64,000 nt of DNA from Icerya purchasi. Its lineage: Eukaryota; Arthropoda; Insecta; Hemiptera; Monophlebidae. Below are positions 1-10,964 of the stretch, piece after piece (the first letter of the stretch is position 1; every line of letters begins with the position of its first letter). Under the pieces are notes generated by a model, which had not been told where the DNA came from, made no database searches, and saw nothing but the letters and a program-made list of their open reading frames with translations. The translations under genes were made by a program, and so were the position numbers. The DNA lies in the NCBI GenBank assembly GCA_039619475.1, contig CM077115.1, positions 136,660,172-136,724,171 of the forward strand, in the 5' to 3' direction.

Positions 1-170
1 TGATATATCGTTGGGAAGATCGATATTTATCGGAAACAAACCCGTATTTCATTTCCATAACGAAATTTTGCAGCGCGAAAAATCTGATTTCTTTCTTTTG
101 TTTATAGAGTACTATGTAAGTGAAAATTATAGTTATGCTTAATCAGCGCATGAAACATCATGCCTGACTG
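1..170. repeat. Diverged dispersed repeat, copy 1
   Basis: This segment resembles 22967-23195 when read in the same direction. Shared blocks occur in the same order, including AGATCGAT, CGTATTT, GAAAAATC, ATTTCTTT and TTATAGTTAT, with indels between them. The element type is unknown, and no protein similarity or terminal repeats were seen. The copy may extend left of the window edge. Confidence 0.4.
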
Positions 171-2198
171 AACTTGTTTTTTTTTTTTCTTTCAAAAAAT
201 GGCCGGAATTTCGCCGACTATTCACTATAAGTTTTAGATCTTCAGAAAAGAAGCAAAAGTTTGATTATTGATGGCATGCTTAGTATAAAAAATCTCTATT
301 CTTCCGACTTTAATAGAAAGTTATTGCGTTACACTCACACACACACACCGAAGAATATTAGAAATCTCGCGGAAAACGTAATAAATATAGTCCTTTGCAG
401 ACTAAATGAGCAAAATTTTGCTTGGGAAATTCGAGATGGTATGATTTCGGAAGGGAAAGAGATCTGTCGATAGACATTAAAACGAACGGTTAAGGGGTTT
501 TAAAAGATGACCGGAAAATGTCGAATGAACAGGAAGATATTTCGAAAAGTCGTCTTAAACTTCGGATATTTTCACACACCTTTGTTTCATCCGTGGGTAT
601 ACGGAAAAAATTCGGCAAAAATACTTACAAAAAAAAAAAAAAAAAAAAAGTAAAAAAAATTATTAATAAACAAATTACGCATTTTATAATTTTGCGTTAC
701 ACGCGCATTGAACACGTTTAATTCAAATTTATTTTTTTCTTCCGCTAGTTGAAAAGTCGTTATAACAACGAGAAAAAAAAAGAAAAAGTCCAAACGATTT
801 CGCTTTTTTTTATATAATTTATTTCGAATTCACACGGAGTAGTTCGATAGTCACGTGTTCGAGCTACTATTGTACGAAAATTAACCAGCATCGGATTCTT
901 TTTACTCATTTATTTTATTTAGGTTTTTTTCCCCCCTTTCGGTGCCCCCTCAATAAAATCCACTACTCACTCGATGCTCTGATTAATGGCTATAGAGTGA
1001 ACTTGTTTTTTTTTTTTATCGCGAAAGAGAACTCTTTTCCGTGGCTATTATCGCAGGCGTATACACGGATCATCGGCGTGTGCACGTACATGGACGAAGG
1101 AAAGAATTGTTCTCTGCCGACGGCGGATAAGGCAGAGCCGTAGAAAGTAGCTCCGGATCCGTATTAGCCATAAGAAAACAAGTCACGTCGACGCGGTCCA
1201 ATAAACGAACTAGGTAGCGCATTGCACTCCAAATTTGGAGATCCAAAGTCCCAGTTTCCAAGTAAGGTGGCTAACTTGCTGGCTCCGTTAAGAGGCACTT
1301 TCTTGTTCCTGTTTTATCTCTCGGCGAACAATGCGCCCGTCTGTTGCAACAATCGGCTCAGGTAACTTACACTGGTCGCGCTCGAACAGAAGAAAAATAC
1401 GACCTGGTCAACACCGTTTTCTATAGCTGCCTGGCCCTCGACGCGTGCACTCGAAAGCCAGTTGTGCTCGCTGTACGATTTTCATTTAAAAGTTCAACCG
1501 GGCCGTATTTCTAATAGCTGCATCTCTGAACTTTAAACGAGCTTTTCCCTGTCCGTGTTCCTTAACCGTTGTTTATTTCTCGTTTTCTGTTCAATTTATT
1601 TCCATTCGCTTCTCGAATAGGGTAACCCGCTGCTACTCCGGCTAATAAAATACGCACAGACGAACGTTTAAAAGATTTGTCTCGGATTGTTTTTTAGAGA
1701 TTGACTTTTATCCCCTTCTCACGTCGACCGTATCTGCCCCGCTTATAAACGCGTAAACACGTACATTCCTGATAAGCGCAATTATTTTAAAAATCTCTCG
1801 GAAACCCTTTCATTATTACTACCGTTATTTTCTTTTTAAATCATTTCACTTTTATTTCATTTATCGAACTATCGGATTTTTTCCTTTCTTGACATCCATC
1901 CTGCACAAGTGTAAGCGAAGCTATCGGGAAATATTAATAAAATGAAAAAAAAGGAAAATGCACAATGTGCTTAATCTCAATGTAAGTACATAAGAGATGT
2001 AAAATAAGAAATTTGTCAAGTATAAGCTCTACAGTCTCTGGACTTGAGATCGTAATTATATTTATAAGATCTAAAAAAGAAAAACCAAGTTCAGTCAAGC
2101 ATAATATTTCATGAGGATTCCTGATTAATATTTAATTTTTTTTTTTTTTAAATTTAATTTACAAAACTCGATCCAAGACTCTTTCCGAAAATTAATTT
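171..2198. other. No gene recognised
   Basis: The stretch holds poly(T)/poly(A) tracts (about 178-190, 629-650 and 1003-1017) and AT-rich spacer. From roughly 1030 to 1700 the sequence is visibly less AT-rich and free of low-complexity runs. Short open frames occur there on both strands, but none matches a family that I recognise. It could be a conserved regulatory or exonic block, which the sequence alone does not decide. Confidence 0.4.
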
Positions 2199-2312
2199 GT
2201 AAAGTAAAGTAAGCCCTATATGACAGGTTGTTGGGAATAAGTTAAGGTTCACAATGGATCTGAAGAGAACATTGGGGCCAATTTCTTTCTCATGCTACCT
2301 TAAATTACGAAA
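2199..2312 (+). repeat. SRF-133 short retroposon-like repeat, degraded copy
   Basis: The copy begins with AAAGTAAAGTAAG and contains the family core GTTAAGGTTCACAATG. It continues with a diverged match to the 3' half (GAGAAC, TTTCTTTCT). It belongs to the same family as 49718-49850, 18355-18484, 54274-54356 and the reverse-strand copy at 14476-14585. No flanking duplication is visible, as expected for an old copy. Confidence 0.6.
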
Positions 2313-2727
2313 CCTTAATAAACACAATACGAATAGCGATTTACAACTTATGAACTCTTATAGATGGAGACCGTTTGACCTATGGTTTTTTCGTATCTCC
2401 TCTACATTACAAAACATACTTAAGAGAAAAAGCTGTGAAAAAAGAAAAAAAATCGCACGCTAAAAGCAAGCAATTGTACTTCTAGTCAGATTATAATTAT
2501 TCAGCATTATATTCTGTTCTTTTTCTTTAGTATGGTAGTTACATAATTTACGGTGTTAATCAGAGCCGTGCCCAAAATTTTGAAAGAAGGGAGGGGGTTG
2601 AAAATTTTTTCCGCCTATTTATCTTATAAATAATGCATTTTTCATTAATATTCGTACTATTAATAATTTCCATCATTTTGATTTATATGTATTAATAATT
2701 CACATAAATGAATTACCCCCCGTATAT

Positions 2728-4439
2728 CAGCGGTGGCCAACACGTCGACCGCAAAGGTTTCGAAAGTAGCCCGCGAAGCTAAAGTTGAACAATTTGCTTT
2801 CACTTAAATTAATGTTTGAAAATCTGAATGCGATTATTTATTCTTATCAGAATAGACTGTGCAACATAATAGCCCCATACTGTTTGTATTTATTCCAATG
2901 AACAATGCAAGTGAATGTTAACTTTTAAATTAATTGTAGTCGTAACGCATGCGCAAATGGCAATCGCATAAAATGACGCAAAATCATGTGCCAGACAGCA
3001 AATAATGAGGTTATTTCGTTTGAAGACAAATTTATATGTAATAAGTTTTAATTTAAAATTATGCTAAGTGAACTTCTACCACAAATATGCACTCATATTT
3101 ACAAACTAAAGGTGATTCATATCTTCAACTAAATGATCAAAAATGGCTTCTTGATCTTTCGTTTTTCTGCGATATTAATGAAAAATTACACCAAAATTAA
3201 ACCTGCAACTAGAGGGTAAAGGTAAAACAATAATAGATATGATAAGCATTTTGAAGTCATTTAAAGAGGAACTAAATATATGCTTGCAATGCAATTAAAA
3301 CGTCGTGATTTAAAGCATTATCAAAATCCGGCTGATGAGTCTAAAAATAAAAAGAATCTTACAACAAATATGCCGATATTATTATTGCACTGCTTTTAAA
3401 ATAATTTGAAAGAAGATTTCTAACATTAAGTGAACTTGAAGATATTGCCAGTTTTTTGTCTTGCTCATATTAAATGACATCGATGTCGAAAGTGTAGCTC
3501 AGAAACTAAACAACTTTCTCGATACTACAAATTTAATAAGCTTTGAAGAAGAAATAATAAATATTAAATGTGACATAAATCTCAAGTCACTGGTTTCAGA
3601 TTGTAATTTTTGGAAACTAATAAGAAAAGATAAATATCCAAATATATGGACAATTGTTACACGTTTCAATGACTTCTTTGGATCAACATATTTATGTGAA
3701 TCCGCATTTTCATTTATCAATGCGATCGAAACAAGTTACTTTATTATCATCTTTTAAAGTTTGCTCTTCCTGCTCCTTTCAACACCTTTTATGTTCTTTC
3801 TCTACCTATTCTCTCAGTTGTTCTTATTCTAGGGGTGTTCCCCTTGATTCAACTGTCGACAGAATAAAAATATAATTTCTATTCTATTCCATGCATCTAT
3901 TCCACTTTGCTGGGCTAATGTTCTCTGGTAGCAAACCCAAGGGGGGTTAAAAAAGAAAAAATGCAATTGATCAACATTTGGGAATCATGTTTGAGAATTG
4001 CTTTAAGTTCATATGAGCCAAATTTTGAGAAACTTTCTGCACTTATGCAAGGTCACATTTTTATTCATTTGCTTATTTACGGTGTATTTTTTCCAAGTTA
4101 AGAAGTATTTCATAACGAAAAAAAGGTAAAAAAAAGTACAATTATTTTTTTTCCCTTTATTTACTGAAATTTATTTTTGTACTTATTTCTTTACATTGTA
4201 ATTTTTTTTTAAATTTTATAAATATTATTGCGCTTCATAAAATAAAAAAATATAATCATTTGTTTGCATTATTTGCTATAATATATTTTTAAACTGAAAT
4301 TCTTGTTAGTTATTTATTAAAATATCAATGAAAAATTTGAAAAATCTTGAAATTGTTTGCCCATATTCACAGTCGCCCGCAGATTACATTTTACAGAATA
4401 AGTCACCCCCCATAAGGGATAAAAGTTTGGCCACACCTG
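2728..4439 (+). mobile_element. hAT transposon nested inside the outer element
   Basis: Terminal inverted repeats are CAGCGGTGGCCAA at the left and, reversed, CAGGTGTGGCCAA at the right (11 of 13). Flanking 8-bp duplications are CCGTATAT (2720-2727) and CCGTGTAT (4440-4447), 7 of 8 identical. The interior carries a broken hAT transposase in the same orientation. Because it splits the outer element, it inserted later. At about 1.7 kb it is shorter than typical autonomous hATs, in line with internal loss. Confidence 0.85.
3105..4085 (+). pseudogene. hAT transposase remnant (GTF2IRD2/ZBED5-like type)
   Basis: Three recognisable pieces lie in order but in different frames. About 3140-3300 encodes a stretch including GKGKTIIDMISILKSFKEEL, typical of hAT proteins related to GTF2IRD2/ZBED5/FAM200. 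About 3590-3730 encodes FWKLIRKDKYPNIW followed by FGSTYLCESAFS, the conserved C-terminal hAT dimerisation motif. About 3960-4080 encodes INIWESCLRIALSSYEPNF, the usual end of the protein. Roughly 150-200 bp of unrelated sequence (about 3757-3955), with a possible LINE-like AATAAAAATA tail near 3862, separates the last two. The zinc-finger N-terminus is missing. The frameshifts and insertion make it non-functional. The family assignment is strong; the host relationship is inferred. Confidence 0.85.
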
Positions 4440-4692
4440 CCGTGTATGAACATTAATAAAAATTGCATATGTTATTGATTATACTCGTAATAAAATATTA
4501 ATGAAGTACCTAAAAATATGGAGCATATTTTTTCTTTTCTCTTTTAAAGGTAAGAACATCCTAAAAAATCATCAATTTTTAATTTTAAATTTTTGATTTC
4601 TTTCAGATTTTTATGTATTTGTGATAATTATTTCAGTTCTAATTGGGGGGGGGGGTAATCCCCCCATCTGTGGACGCGACCTTGGTACTAAT

Positions 4693-5175
4693 AGTATTAT
4701 TTTTATTTTTGAACCAGTTGAAGTTTTCTCCGATGTTGTGTTTAGCTCTTATGTACTCGAATTTAGAGCAGTATAGAAAAGAATGATCTGGTGAATCTGC
4801 TTTAATATTACATTCTCTACGTTTACCATTATTTTTTTTTAGATATTCAGAAAAATGACCGTGTCCCCTGATAGAAACTGGGTTAGAAAGAAATTTGGAT
4901 TGATTTGTTCATTCTTTAATCTACTAACTATAGATCTTCATTTTCGCATAAAATTCGGCCCATTTTTTCCCTCTTTTGATGTATGGTAAAAAACTATGTT
5001 GCCCCCAAATTTTTCTTCGATTTTCTTTTCCCGATATTATTTTTCCTAATAATCAATTGATTCGGTTCTTCCAAAATTATTATAGCTTCTAACGCTGACT
5101 TTACATTATCCAGTTCCTCTTTAGCGCTGTCATTTCCGTATGATTCTACTCGCTCTATTTTTTGGCTCAGAAATG
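4693..5175 (-). pseudogene. LINE ORF2 C-terminal remnant (R1/Jockey-group type)
   Basis: The reverse strand of about 4725-4890 reads GHGHFSEYLKKNNG, then a cysteine, then SPDHSFLYCSKFEYIRAKHN. This is the Gly-His-Gly plus C-x-H-x-C pattern at the C-terminus of LINE reverse transcriptases, and it resembles 33112-33585. Further upstream on that strand (about 4905-5170) a degenerate linker with several stops continues the similarity. It abuts the right duplication of the outer hAT element exactly, so that insertion or a rearrangement may have removed the LINE 3' end. It is non-functional. Confidence 0.7.
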
Positions 5176-8100
5176 GATGCGAATTTTACGTATTTTTTTG
5201 TGTGTACGTGTGTCTTGGTTTCCGATAAAAACGGATACCATTCGGCGCATATTTTTGTAACCAAAATATCGAAAAAAAGGAAGTTATCGTTTTCACCGCG
5301 AAGAACCGTTTAAGCACATATGTTTTGTCAAATCACAAAAGCGTCATCTTCGTAGCTAACGTATAACTTTTTTAGAAATCTATTCTGTGTTTCTCCAATT
5401 CTTGCGCAGAAACATTCCGGAAAATCCTGCCGGGAAAACTTATTATTAAACAAATAATCACTGTTCCGTCAATAAACTTAAAGGTTTTTTGTCGAACACT
5501 TCCCCTCTGGTTCTAATTTATTTTTGCAGCATTATCAGTCGGAATATCAATATATCCTCGTCTTGAATAGCAACAGTTGCTTGCTCTGTAAATGGGCCTA
5601 CGTAGTACAATCCGGATAGGATTGTATTGCGAGAATAAATTATAACCGGTTTGTAGGAAATTCGGAATTTCAACCGCGTCGTGGAGTTCATCGATAAATC
5701 ACGGACTTTAGGAGACGGCCAGTTAGATTTTTTGAAGCAAAGCGCGCCGATTCAAGATATCATATTTATTATTACACATTCTGCGAGCTTCGAAGATATC
5801 ATCTGTTTGAGATTTCGTCCCGTGTCACTCAGAGCGGCGGTTCAATACTGTTATCTGTTAAAAGACAGCCTAACGATAAAACGATGCAGTTTTCTAGAGC
5901 TAAGGTAAGATTCTTTTCAGCCCAGATCCGCTAAACCGGTTTAGCAAAGATTTTTCACATTGAACAAAGATGAGAATTTACGTTGCACAGGATGAATTGG
6001 CAAGTCTCGCTTTTGAAACAGTAGCAGCGCAGAAGACTTAATTCAGACGTAACAGAGTGTTGTACACACAATCCTCTTTATAATTCAGACAATTCTTCGT
6101 CCGTATTTGCCATTACCACGTATAAACAGACCGAGTCTAACGAGACAGTCTAACGAAACACAAGATTATATAAATCTTTCGATTTCGTAGAAATTGAAAA
6201 TCGGCAATGATCGAGAAACACTGTATGCAACGAAAAACGGTTACGCACTCACACATGTTCGATAGTGTAGTAAAATTCGATTTGATGAGGGTCGATAGTA
6301 TAGTAAAATTCGATTTGATCAGGGTCGATAGTGTAGTAAAATTCGATTTGATTCCTTCACATATGCTTTGAGAAACCACGTCTTATCCTTCCCTTATATA
6401 TATATATATATATATATATACGTTTGACTTTCGTCGTGTCATATAAAAAGCGCGATTTTAGTTTTAGAAAATATGTATTAAAAATGTATCAAACATTTAT
6501 ACTGATAAAAAGGAGAATTTCAATTTATACGAATTCGTGTATGTAGCGTAAAACAATGTTGGAAAATCATTTTGAATTAGTTTTCGTTCGGTCAGTTGAA
6601 CGTGCAATTACCGCGCGGAAAATTTTTCGTCAAGCATCGTGTTTGTTCAAAGTGTCCATTTGATTTTCGTGACTGGAAATATTACGCAGATTAAGAGTGT
6701 CCTCTGATGAAAACGTCGACTTATCATCATTTTTAAAACAAAAAATTTAATAATAAAATTTTACTCAAAAGAAACAATAAGCGATAGCGAAGAACATCTC
6801 ATCCAATTATTTTTTTTTCGCATTCCATTAAATTTCCTCTCTTCTTCTTCGATGTTGAATTTTTTTTCGTTTCAATTTTTCCCCCTTCTCGATTCTTTTG
6901 TAAATAGTACGGAATTTCAAGTTGGAAATTTGAAATTAATTAAATTTTCCTCTAACAGAAACTAATTTTAACACCTAAAATTCATTATTACCACCGTTTT
7001 CTTCTTGTTCTTTTTCTGGCTTTGTCGGCCGTCAGTTTTATCTCGTGCTTCTTGTCCGTGTATTCACGTTTATTTCACATTTTTAATCCTTCTTAATTTT
7101 CAATATCGCTTCTTTCGCTTTCCTCCTCCTCGACAATGTGCAATGCGGAACTCTAAAATCGGTCCATCTTATATTTTATTATCGTCATAAATCAGATAAA
7201 AGTACCCGCCTTTAAAAGTACCCCTTGTGGACGCAGCTGTTATAAGCCTTTTTTTTTTTTTTTTTTAGTCATATATTTTCGGATAGATCTTCCAATTTAT
7301 CGAGGTATGTATTTAAAAAAAAAAATGGATGATAATAATAAGTAGAAACCATAATATTAAAATGAGAATTTTATCAGTACTTTATTGGTAAAGGGAAAAA
7401 AAACAAAACAAAAACAAACATCTCCATTTTCCGACCAGCTTTATTTCGTCGATCGTGGACCGACTGATTTGTAAGCACGGGGCATCCGGACTGTTTCGAC
7501 CCGTATTTTAATACCGTAATATAATTTCTACATGGAAATTTATATTTTCCGTCGATTACAGTAGTCCCTCGCCGCCGGGGATTCCTGTTGATTCACTTAA
7601 TCTTTGTATCATTTTTCGAGCGTGTCGCCACGTTTCAAATACGTTAGAATTGCGCCAACTTACGATAATGCGTCCACGTTTCAAAGCGTACGCTACAAAT
7701 GAAACATTTCCAAAATCTTATTGTTCCCTATTTCAACTTGGATGTTGCCTCCGCAAAATGCAAAATAGCTTTTTTTTTCTTTTTTTTTTTTTCTCCTTTT
7801 TTGCCAACTGTGGTTGGCCACATGCAACATTTTTGCAATAATAAAAAATCGCATCGCAGTTAAGATTTTTATTTTTTGCCTGATGACTAGACTAATTTTG
7901 CACGCGAGTCCAGTAATTATCCTGCTTTAAATTAATCGATGTCCGCTAAAAAAAGAAAAAAAAAACAACCAAGAAAGCGAAATAACAGTATACAAAAAGT
8001 TCCTCGTCTTTTTGTTTTTTTGTTTTTTTTTGTGTACGTATGTATGGCTGTCGGCACATCAGTCACGGGATAGAAAGCGAGTGGTCAGTTAAATTTTGCA

Positions 8101-10100
8101 AATCCGGCCACCTGCTGTAGCCCGAAGCCGTGTTATTGGGCCGGACTTCGAGTAGCAGAATCTATATATCCGAGACTGAACGTCGTAATAACGCGTGATG
8201 CGTTGCACAGACAAGCGAATTTATCACCGTCAACGTTCTTCTTCTCATCCGGCTCTGTTAACCATATTTAGTTCATTTTTTGAACTTGCTCCTATCAAAT
8301 CGGAAATTAGATCAATTCTATCTTGTTTCGTCGTTTCGTCGTTTCGTCCGCGGGGTCATTTTCTTTGCCAATAGATGCACTAAAACTGTGTGTTAGCTCG
8401 GGTCATACACTAGAGAGAAGTTGTATATGTATATTCCCTACTACATCAGGAGTGTATTTCTTAATTGAGGCGCTCGAAATTACCCTTCGTCCAGCGGTTC
8501 TGCCACTGCTACCTTACTCGAAACATTCATCAAAAACATTTATTCCAAACTAAATATAACAAAGCTCTCAATTTTTTTTTTCGTTTTTTGAAAAGCATCG
8601 GAGAGGTTTAATGTTTTCTCGAGCGGGGGGAATTTAAGCCCTCTTGTGACGGAACGCGCTTAAACTCCGTTTACACAAAAATCTTTTTTTTTTTTTTTTC
8701 ATTTCGTGTTTCACTCCATAATAAGGTAGATATTCGAGGTAGAGTGTTCGCCGTAAAACTTCCAGAAGCGCGCATGTAAAACCGCGAACAGTATTAAAGT
8801 GATCCGTGTTCGATGCACATGGTTGGAACATAGTTAAATCGTTTTGTTCGTCATCGGGGTTCGAAGGCGTGTTCGATCATTACGGAAAATTGTAGGCAAC
8901 TTAGGACGATGTGCACACTTATTGTGTCTGGCCTGAAACACATGTCGGCGATGAACGAAAAAAAAGAAAAGAACGGATAAAGCAACGACAACAAACACGG
9001 GCACGTAAACAAACGCACGGTGAAGTACTGTGTGCAGGTAATAAATCACAAAGCGAGAAGCGCGGGTAAACTTGAAGAAAGTGACTAGTTCACTTGTTTT
9101 CCGGTACTTCTTGTGGCGGTGGCGGTGGCGAATTCTTTGCTCGACGTTCGAGCAAAATGGCTGACAGCAGGCTGCATTCGGCTGCAGATGTTGCGAGATA
9201 GAAAGGATGCCAAGGTAGGAATTACGAGCGGCAAACAAACAGACGCGAATTTTACCTAGGCTACGCAAGCTGGTCATAACGTGCAGAACGATAAAACGAA
9301 CTGTGCAATACCGGTAAGTAAATACACATATGCAGCGATCTGCGAACGATAACAAAAACTACCCTCGTCAAATGAACTTTTATTAAAGCAGCAACGTGGC
9401 CAGCATCACTTACGTACGCGGCACCTACCATCGACCAACCGGCTCCCTCATTATATTACCTAGCACATGCTTTTGTATTTTTATTAAATTAAAATTTTAC
9501 ACTCCGTCGCTTATTCCCGCTGCTTCCTTTTGTTTTCCGTCACGTGACCGCGCGAAACGTTACTCTAGTTCGTTATTATTATAACCGACATGACGCCCCG
9601 GGGAAATTGTTTTTCTTTTAGATGCGGAACCAATTTTTTTTTTTTTTTTTTTTTCAGTCTTCACGATGATGTTTGAGTACTAAAAAAGCTCAACGCTCGA
9701 AAATTTCCGGGTTTTTTTCTTTCAGTTTAATCGACAATGTTTAATATTATTTCAAAATTAGCTCGAGAGTTAATCGAACTAAAATCGCAGAGCGATTTAA
9801 AATATAGAAACTACTACCGAAAAATGAAAACCAACTCGGGTTTTTATGTTTAGGAACTTGACCAATAAGCTCGAAAGGAATTGTAAACAAAATCGTGTTT
9901 AAAATGTTGTAACCGAATTCGAAAAATGAACTAAAATCCTCGAAAGTATACCTCTCCTCTTCGCAGGTTTTTAATGTTTAAGAACTATATTTATTCTACT
10001 CGTAAGCTGAGGCCCCCGGTTATCCTTGCGGAACTGATACCACTTCACCAGTTGCGTAGCGCGATGTTTTTCATAGTTCGAAAGAATTCATGTACATTTA
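5176..10100. other. No gene recognised; microsatellite and small tandem repeat inside
   Basis: Most of this is AT-rich unique-looking DNA with poly(T) tracts (about 7250-7266, 7786-7798, 8683-8699 and 9632-9654). A (TA)n run lies at 6395-6420. About 8040-8240 and 8630-9420 are less AT-rich. A 173-codon reverse-strand open frame (8834-9355) lies in the second of these, but its translation is rich in F, V, R and H and resembles nothing I know. No splice-bounded exon could be argued. Confidence 0.4.
6259..6352. repeat. 33-bp tandem repeat, about 2.9 copies
   Basis: The units start at 6259, 6292 and 6325 with TCGATAGT(G/A)TAGTAAAATT, and the last is partial. The period is a multiple of three, so a reverse-strand ORF shows an 11-residue repeat, but that ORF is short and resembles no known protein. 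Confidence 0.9.
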
Positions 10101-10964
10101 ACAAGGAGAGGTCACGATCTGCGGGTCACTGATTTTGATGAAATTTTGCAGATTAATAGCAGACCATGAGTATGTGAACTATGTAAAATACTATTAGAAT
10201 GCAACTTTTTGATTTACGTCAGGAATTTAAATATTTAGCAGCCGCATTTAACAGATAATATACATAATACATAGCCATTAAGACAAAAGTATGCAAAAGA
10301 TTTCAGATTACATTTATATTTATTTTATGCAAATGGTTCGGAAGACTGACTGATTATTATTCCAAAATGAAGTATATTAAACAATAAAATTATTAAAAAA
10401 CGATAGAATAATTTTAAAAAAATCAATTTTTTATTTAATAAAAATTTAAACACGTAATTTATTGCATTTATATAGTATAGAAAAACAGAAATCATAACGA
10501 ACTTGTTTTGGTGGTGTAGTTGTGAAATAGACGTCACTTTTATCATTACACCACCAAAACAAGTTCGTTATGATTTCTGTTTTTCTATACTATATAAATG
10601 CAATAAATTACGTGTTTAAATTTTTATTAAATAAAAAATTGATTTTTTTAAAATTATTCTATCGTTTTTTAATAATTTTATTGTTTAATATACTTCATTT
10701 TGGAATAATAATCAGTCAGTCTTCCGAACCATTTGCATAAAATAAATATAAATGTAATCTGAAATCTTTTGCATACTTTTGTCTTAATGGCTATGTATTA
10801 TGTATATTATCTGTTAAATGCGGCTGCTAAATATTTAAATTCCTGACGTAAATCAAAAAGTTGCATTCTAATAGTATTTTACATAGTTCACATACTCATG
10901 GTCTGCTATTAGTCTGCAAAATTTCATCAAAATCAGTGACCCGCAAATCGTGACCTCTCCTTGT
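10101..10964. repeat. 864-bp near-perfect palindrome (418-bp arms, 28-bp loop)
   Basis: The left arm, 10101-10518, is the reverse complement of 10547-10964 with no indels and only two mismatches found by eye (in the ATCTGCGG and GATTAATAGC regions near the outer ends). The loop is 10519-10546. The outer ends read ACAAGGAGAGGTCACGAT. No convincing target-site duplication flanks it (ACATTTA on the left, AACACTAA on the right). No coding sequence is evident in the arms. It could be a foldback-type transposon, a recent inverted duplication, or a hairpin-RNA locus. The near identity of the arms implies a recent origin or ongoing gene conversion. Confidence 0.95.

Larger units (their letters stand above)
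2561..4684. mobile_element. Outer hAT-like non-autonomous element, interrupted by a second hAT
   Basis: The left end (2561, CAGAGCCGTGCCC) and the reverse complement of the right end (CAAGGTCGCGTCC) match at 8 of 13 positions, and all differences are transitions. The 8 bases outside are GTGTTAAT on the left and GTACTAAT on the right (6 of 8), consistent with the 8-bp duplication of hAT elements. The left 150 bp recur at 63507-63646. Apart from the nested element at 2728-4439 the interior shows no transposase, so it is read as a MITE-type element. The right end carries G and C runs (about 4646-4665). Confidence 0.6.

Noticed and set aside
6247..6360. 33-bp tandem repeat as a coding repeat protein
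   Set aside because: There are fewer than three units, in an 80-codon frame without other support; it is simple tandem duplication.
8834..9355. 173-codon reverse-strand ORF as a possible gene
   Set aside because: The translation has runs of Phe/Val and RHRHRH from simple sequence, no recognisable domain, and no flanking evidence of a gene.
10325..10546. 73-codon ORF inside the palindrome
   Set aside because: AT-rich, Ile/Phe-rich frame with no similarity; the inverted-repeat structure explains the region.
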